A stretch of DNA of 58,154 bases from assembly GCF_900188345.1 (NCBI RefSeq), contig NZ_FZOD01000062.1, forward strand, positions 1 through 58,154, given 5' to 3'. Positions 56,359 to 58,154 of the stretch are shown in pieces (position 1 is the first letter of the stretch; the number at the start of each line of letters is the position of its first letter). The position numbers and the translations under genes are program-made. The notes under the pieces are model-generated. The model was not told the DNA's origin, did no database searches, and worked only from the letters and a program-made list of their open reading frames with translations. Source of the stretch: Streptosporangium subroseum. Its GTDB lineage: Bacteria; Actinomycetota; Actinomycetes; Streptosporangiales; Streptosporangiaceae.

Positions 56359-58154
56359 ATGGAGACTCCCACGCAAGGCGACATCACCCCCAGGCCCGGT
56401 GGGATCCGCGAGCTGCCGCTCTCGTTCGGCCAGGAGCGCATGTGGTTCCTCGACCAGCTTGAGCAGGCCGGCGGCGCCGCGGCCCACAACATCTTCATCG
56501 CCGAGCGGCTCCGCGGAACGCTCGACGCCGGAGCGCTGGAACGGGCGCTCGCGGAGATCGTGGCCCGGCACGAGGTGCTGCGGACCCGGTTCCCGAGCAG
56601 GGACGGGGCACCGGTCCAGGTCGTTGACGAGGTGGGCCGAGGGGCGGCCCCGTTGAACTTCGAGTCCCTGGACCTGACAGATCTTCCCGAGTCCGAGCGC
56701 GAGGCAGAGGTCCTGCGGCTCGTCCGGGAGCGGATCGAGCGGCGGTTCGACCTGGCGGGCGGACCGCCGCTCCGGACGGGCCTGCTGCGCCTGTCCGAGC
56801 GGGAACACGTGCTGTACGCGGTGTTCCATCACATCGCCGTGGACGGCTGGTCGGTGGGAGTGTTCCTGCACGAGCTGGCCTCGCTGTACGAGGCGTTCCT
56901 GGGCGGCGGCCGGCCGCCGCTGGCGCCGCCGCCGATCCAGTACGCCGACTTCGCGCTGTGGCAGAGGGAACGCGTCGAGGGACTGGCCGGCGAGCGGCTC
57001 GGACAGGTCGAGGGACCGGCTGGCGAGCGGTCCGGACGGGTCGAGGAGCCGACCGGTGAGCGGCCCGGACGGGTCCTCGGCCCGACAGGCGAGAGGCCCG
57101 GACGTCTCGAAGGGCAGGCGGCCAGGCAGCTCGACTACTGGCGGCGGCGACTGGCCGACCCGCCGACGCTCGAACTCCCGACGGACCGGCCGCGTCCCCC
57201 CGTCAGGACCACCGTCGGCGGCTGCGCCACGCTCCGGCTTCCCCAGCCGCTGAGCGACAGGATCGACGAGCTCGCCCGGCGCACGCGCTGCACCCCCTTC
57301 ATGGTGCTGCTCACCGTCTATCTGGTCCTGCTGTCGCGCTACTCCGGTCAGAAGGACATCTGCGTCGGAACACCGGTCGCGGGGCGGGACCGGGACGAAC
57401 TGGAGTCGCTCATCGGGCTCTTCCTCAACACGCTCGTGATCCGCGGGGACCTGTCGGGCGATCCGACCTTCCAGGAGATGCTCGTCCGCGTCCGTACGGC
57501 GGCCCTGAAGGCGTACTCCAACGGCGGCCTCCCCTTCGACCGCCTGGTGAGCGAGCTCAACGTCCCGAGAGACCTCAGCCGCACCCCGCTCTTCCAGGCT
57601 CAGCTCGTCCTTCACGACTACCGCGGCACCACCCTGGTCCTGCCCGGCGTCACCGCCGAGTTTCTCGACCTGGGCATACGGCCGGCGATGTTCGACCTGT
57701 CGCTGGAGTTCGGGCGGCAGGACGACGGCCTCGACCTCTTCCTGATCTACAACGAGGCCCTGTTCGACCAGGCCACGGCCGAGCGCATGGCGGGGCATCT
57801 TGAGACCATGCTGGTCCGGGTCGTCGACGACCCGGGTCTTCGGTTGTCGGAGCTTGGTCTGCTGCCGGATGCCGAACGCGAGCGGAGCCTCCACGACTGG
57901 AACGACACCGCGGTCCCTCGCCCGGAGGCGACCCTCCACGATCTGGTCGCGGGCGAGGCGGGTGCGGTCGCGGTGATGTGCGGGGGGCGGAGTCTGACCT
58001 ATGCCGAGTTGGAGGTGGAGGTCAATCGGCTGGCCAATCGGCTGCGCCGTGAGGGGGTACGGCCCGGCGTCCTCGTGGCCCTGTGCGCCTCTCGCTCGTT
58101 GGAGATGCTGGTCGGGTTGCTGGCGGTGATGAGGGCGGGGGGCGCGTATCTGCC
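56359..58154 (+). CDS. Non-ribosomal peptide synthetase, C-A start (runs off right edge)
   Basis: The frame from ATG 56359 (GGAG upstream) is open to the window end (598 codons). Residues about 18-450 are a condensation domain: LPLSFGQERMWFLDQL (C1), RHEVLRTRF (C2), FHHIAVDGWS (C3, His158 and Asp162 intact), then VGTPVAGR, IGLFLNTLVIR and GLPFDRLVSEL. An adenylation domain begins with SLTYAELEVEVNRLANRLR and reaches RAGGAYLP (A2) at the edge. A first module beginning with a C domain suggests N-acylation of the first residue or that another protein precedes it. Residues 206-249 are an unusual in-frame tandem repeat. Confidence 0.95.
   Translation, partial: METPTQGDITPRPGGIRELPLSFGQERMWFLDQLEQAGGAAAHNIFIAERLRGTLDAGALERALAEIVARHEVLRTRFPSRDGAPVQVVDEVGRGAAPLNFESLDLTDLPESEREAEVLRLVRERIERRFDLAGGPPLRTGLLRLSEREHVLYAVFHHIAVDGWSVGVFLHELASLYEAFLGGGRPPLAPPPIQYADFALWQRERVEGLAGERLGQVEGPAGERSGRVEEPTGERPGRVLGPTGERPGRLEGQAARQLDYWRRRLADPPTLELPTDRPRPPVRTTVGGCATLRLPQPLSDRIDELARRTRCTPFMVLLTVYLVLLSRYSGQKDICVGTPVAGRDRDELESLIGLFLNTLVIRGDLSGDPTFQEMLVRVRTAALKAYSNGGLPFDRLVSELNVPRDLSRTPLFQAQLVLHDYRGTTLVLPGVTAEFLDLGIRPAMFDLSLEFGRQDDGLDLFLIYNEALFDQATAERMAGHLETMLVRVVDDPGLRLSELGLLPDAERERSLHDWNDTAVPRPEATLHDLVAGEAGAVAVMCGGRSLTYAELEVEVNRLANRLRREGVRPGVLVALCASRSLEMLVGLLAVMRAGGAYL
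56974..57105 (+). repeat. In-frame 4 x 33-bp repeat inside the NRPS condensation domain
   Basis: Units at 56974, 57007, 57040 and 57073 encode VEGLAGERLGQ, VEGPAGERSGR, VEEPTGERPGR and VLGPTGERPGR, inserted between WQRER and the conserved QLDYWRRRL of the condensation domain. Confidence 0.92.

Noticed and set aside
56353..57939. Minus-strand frame of 528 codons opposite the NRPS
   Set aside because: Antisense shadow of the condensation domain; no recognisable motif.

Overview
The window is high-GC actinomycete DNA. WhiB, mycothiol-type genes, large LuxR-family (LAL) regulators and GTG starts with GGAG-type ribosome sites all fit, and protein flavour suggests a Streptosporangiaceae-like genome (inference). 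No tRNA, rRNA or CRISPR array was seen.

Layout. 1-4.7 kb: edge material, with a histidine-kinase tail, two frameshifted small genes, a winged-helix regulator, a STAS protein, a pentapeptide protein and a truncated GlxA-type regulator. 4.7-7.85 kb: a divergent tetR/aldo-keto reductase pair flanked by about 50-bp inverted repeats, then an IS5-type element. 7.9-11.6 kb: an epoxide-hydrolase homologue lacking its catalytic residues, two cupins, an SDR and its divergent TetR with four phased operators. 11.6-36 kb: a regulator archipelago with one XRE/NB-ARC STAND protein and five giant LAL regulators, interleaved with alpha/beta hydrolases, an NmrA-type protein, SDRs and many gene relics. 36-42 kb: a hydrolase-STAS operon, an ECF41-type sigma factor whose C-terminal domain is cut short at a 50-bp palindrome, two secreted hydrolases and WhiB. 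42-47 kb: a secreted Cys/His/Asn-rich protein, an MmyB-like regulator with FMN reductase, an aldo-keto reductase and an MBL-fold protein. 47-54 kb: a solitary ctaD, mshB-like and mshA-like genes, a HTH regulator and a tyrosine phosphatase. 54.3-58.15 kb: a stand-alone condensation-type protein, divergent from an NRPS gene that runs off the right edge.

How it may work together. Three upstream regions (a cupin operon, a carboxymuconolactone decarboxylase relic and the NmrA gene) share TGTCAC[A/G]-N9-GCTGTC[C/T]TGTC, which has the layout of SigJ/ECF41 promoters. A fourth, looser copy precedes the hydrolase-STAS operon. ECF41 sigma factors are known to be linked to carboxymuconolactone decarboxylase, oxidoreductase and epimerase genes, and this window holds such a sigma factor. 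I infer a local, scattered ECF41 regulon with a possibly deregulated sigma factor.

A second theme is duplication followed by decay. LAL paralogue pairs, a repeated 5' block, reciprocal loss in two esterase/hydrolase operons and at least eight relics are visible. A third is retained full-length enzymes without catalytic residues, one of them (Ser to Gly) directly behind a LAL gene, which suggests a hydrolase-fold sensor. A fourth is repeated short tandem duplication, often 33-38 bp and often across stop codons.
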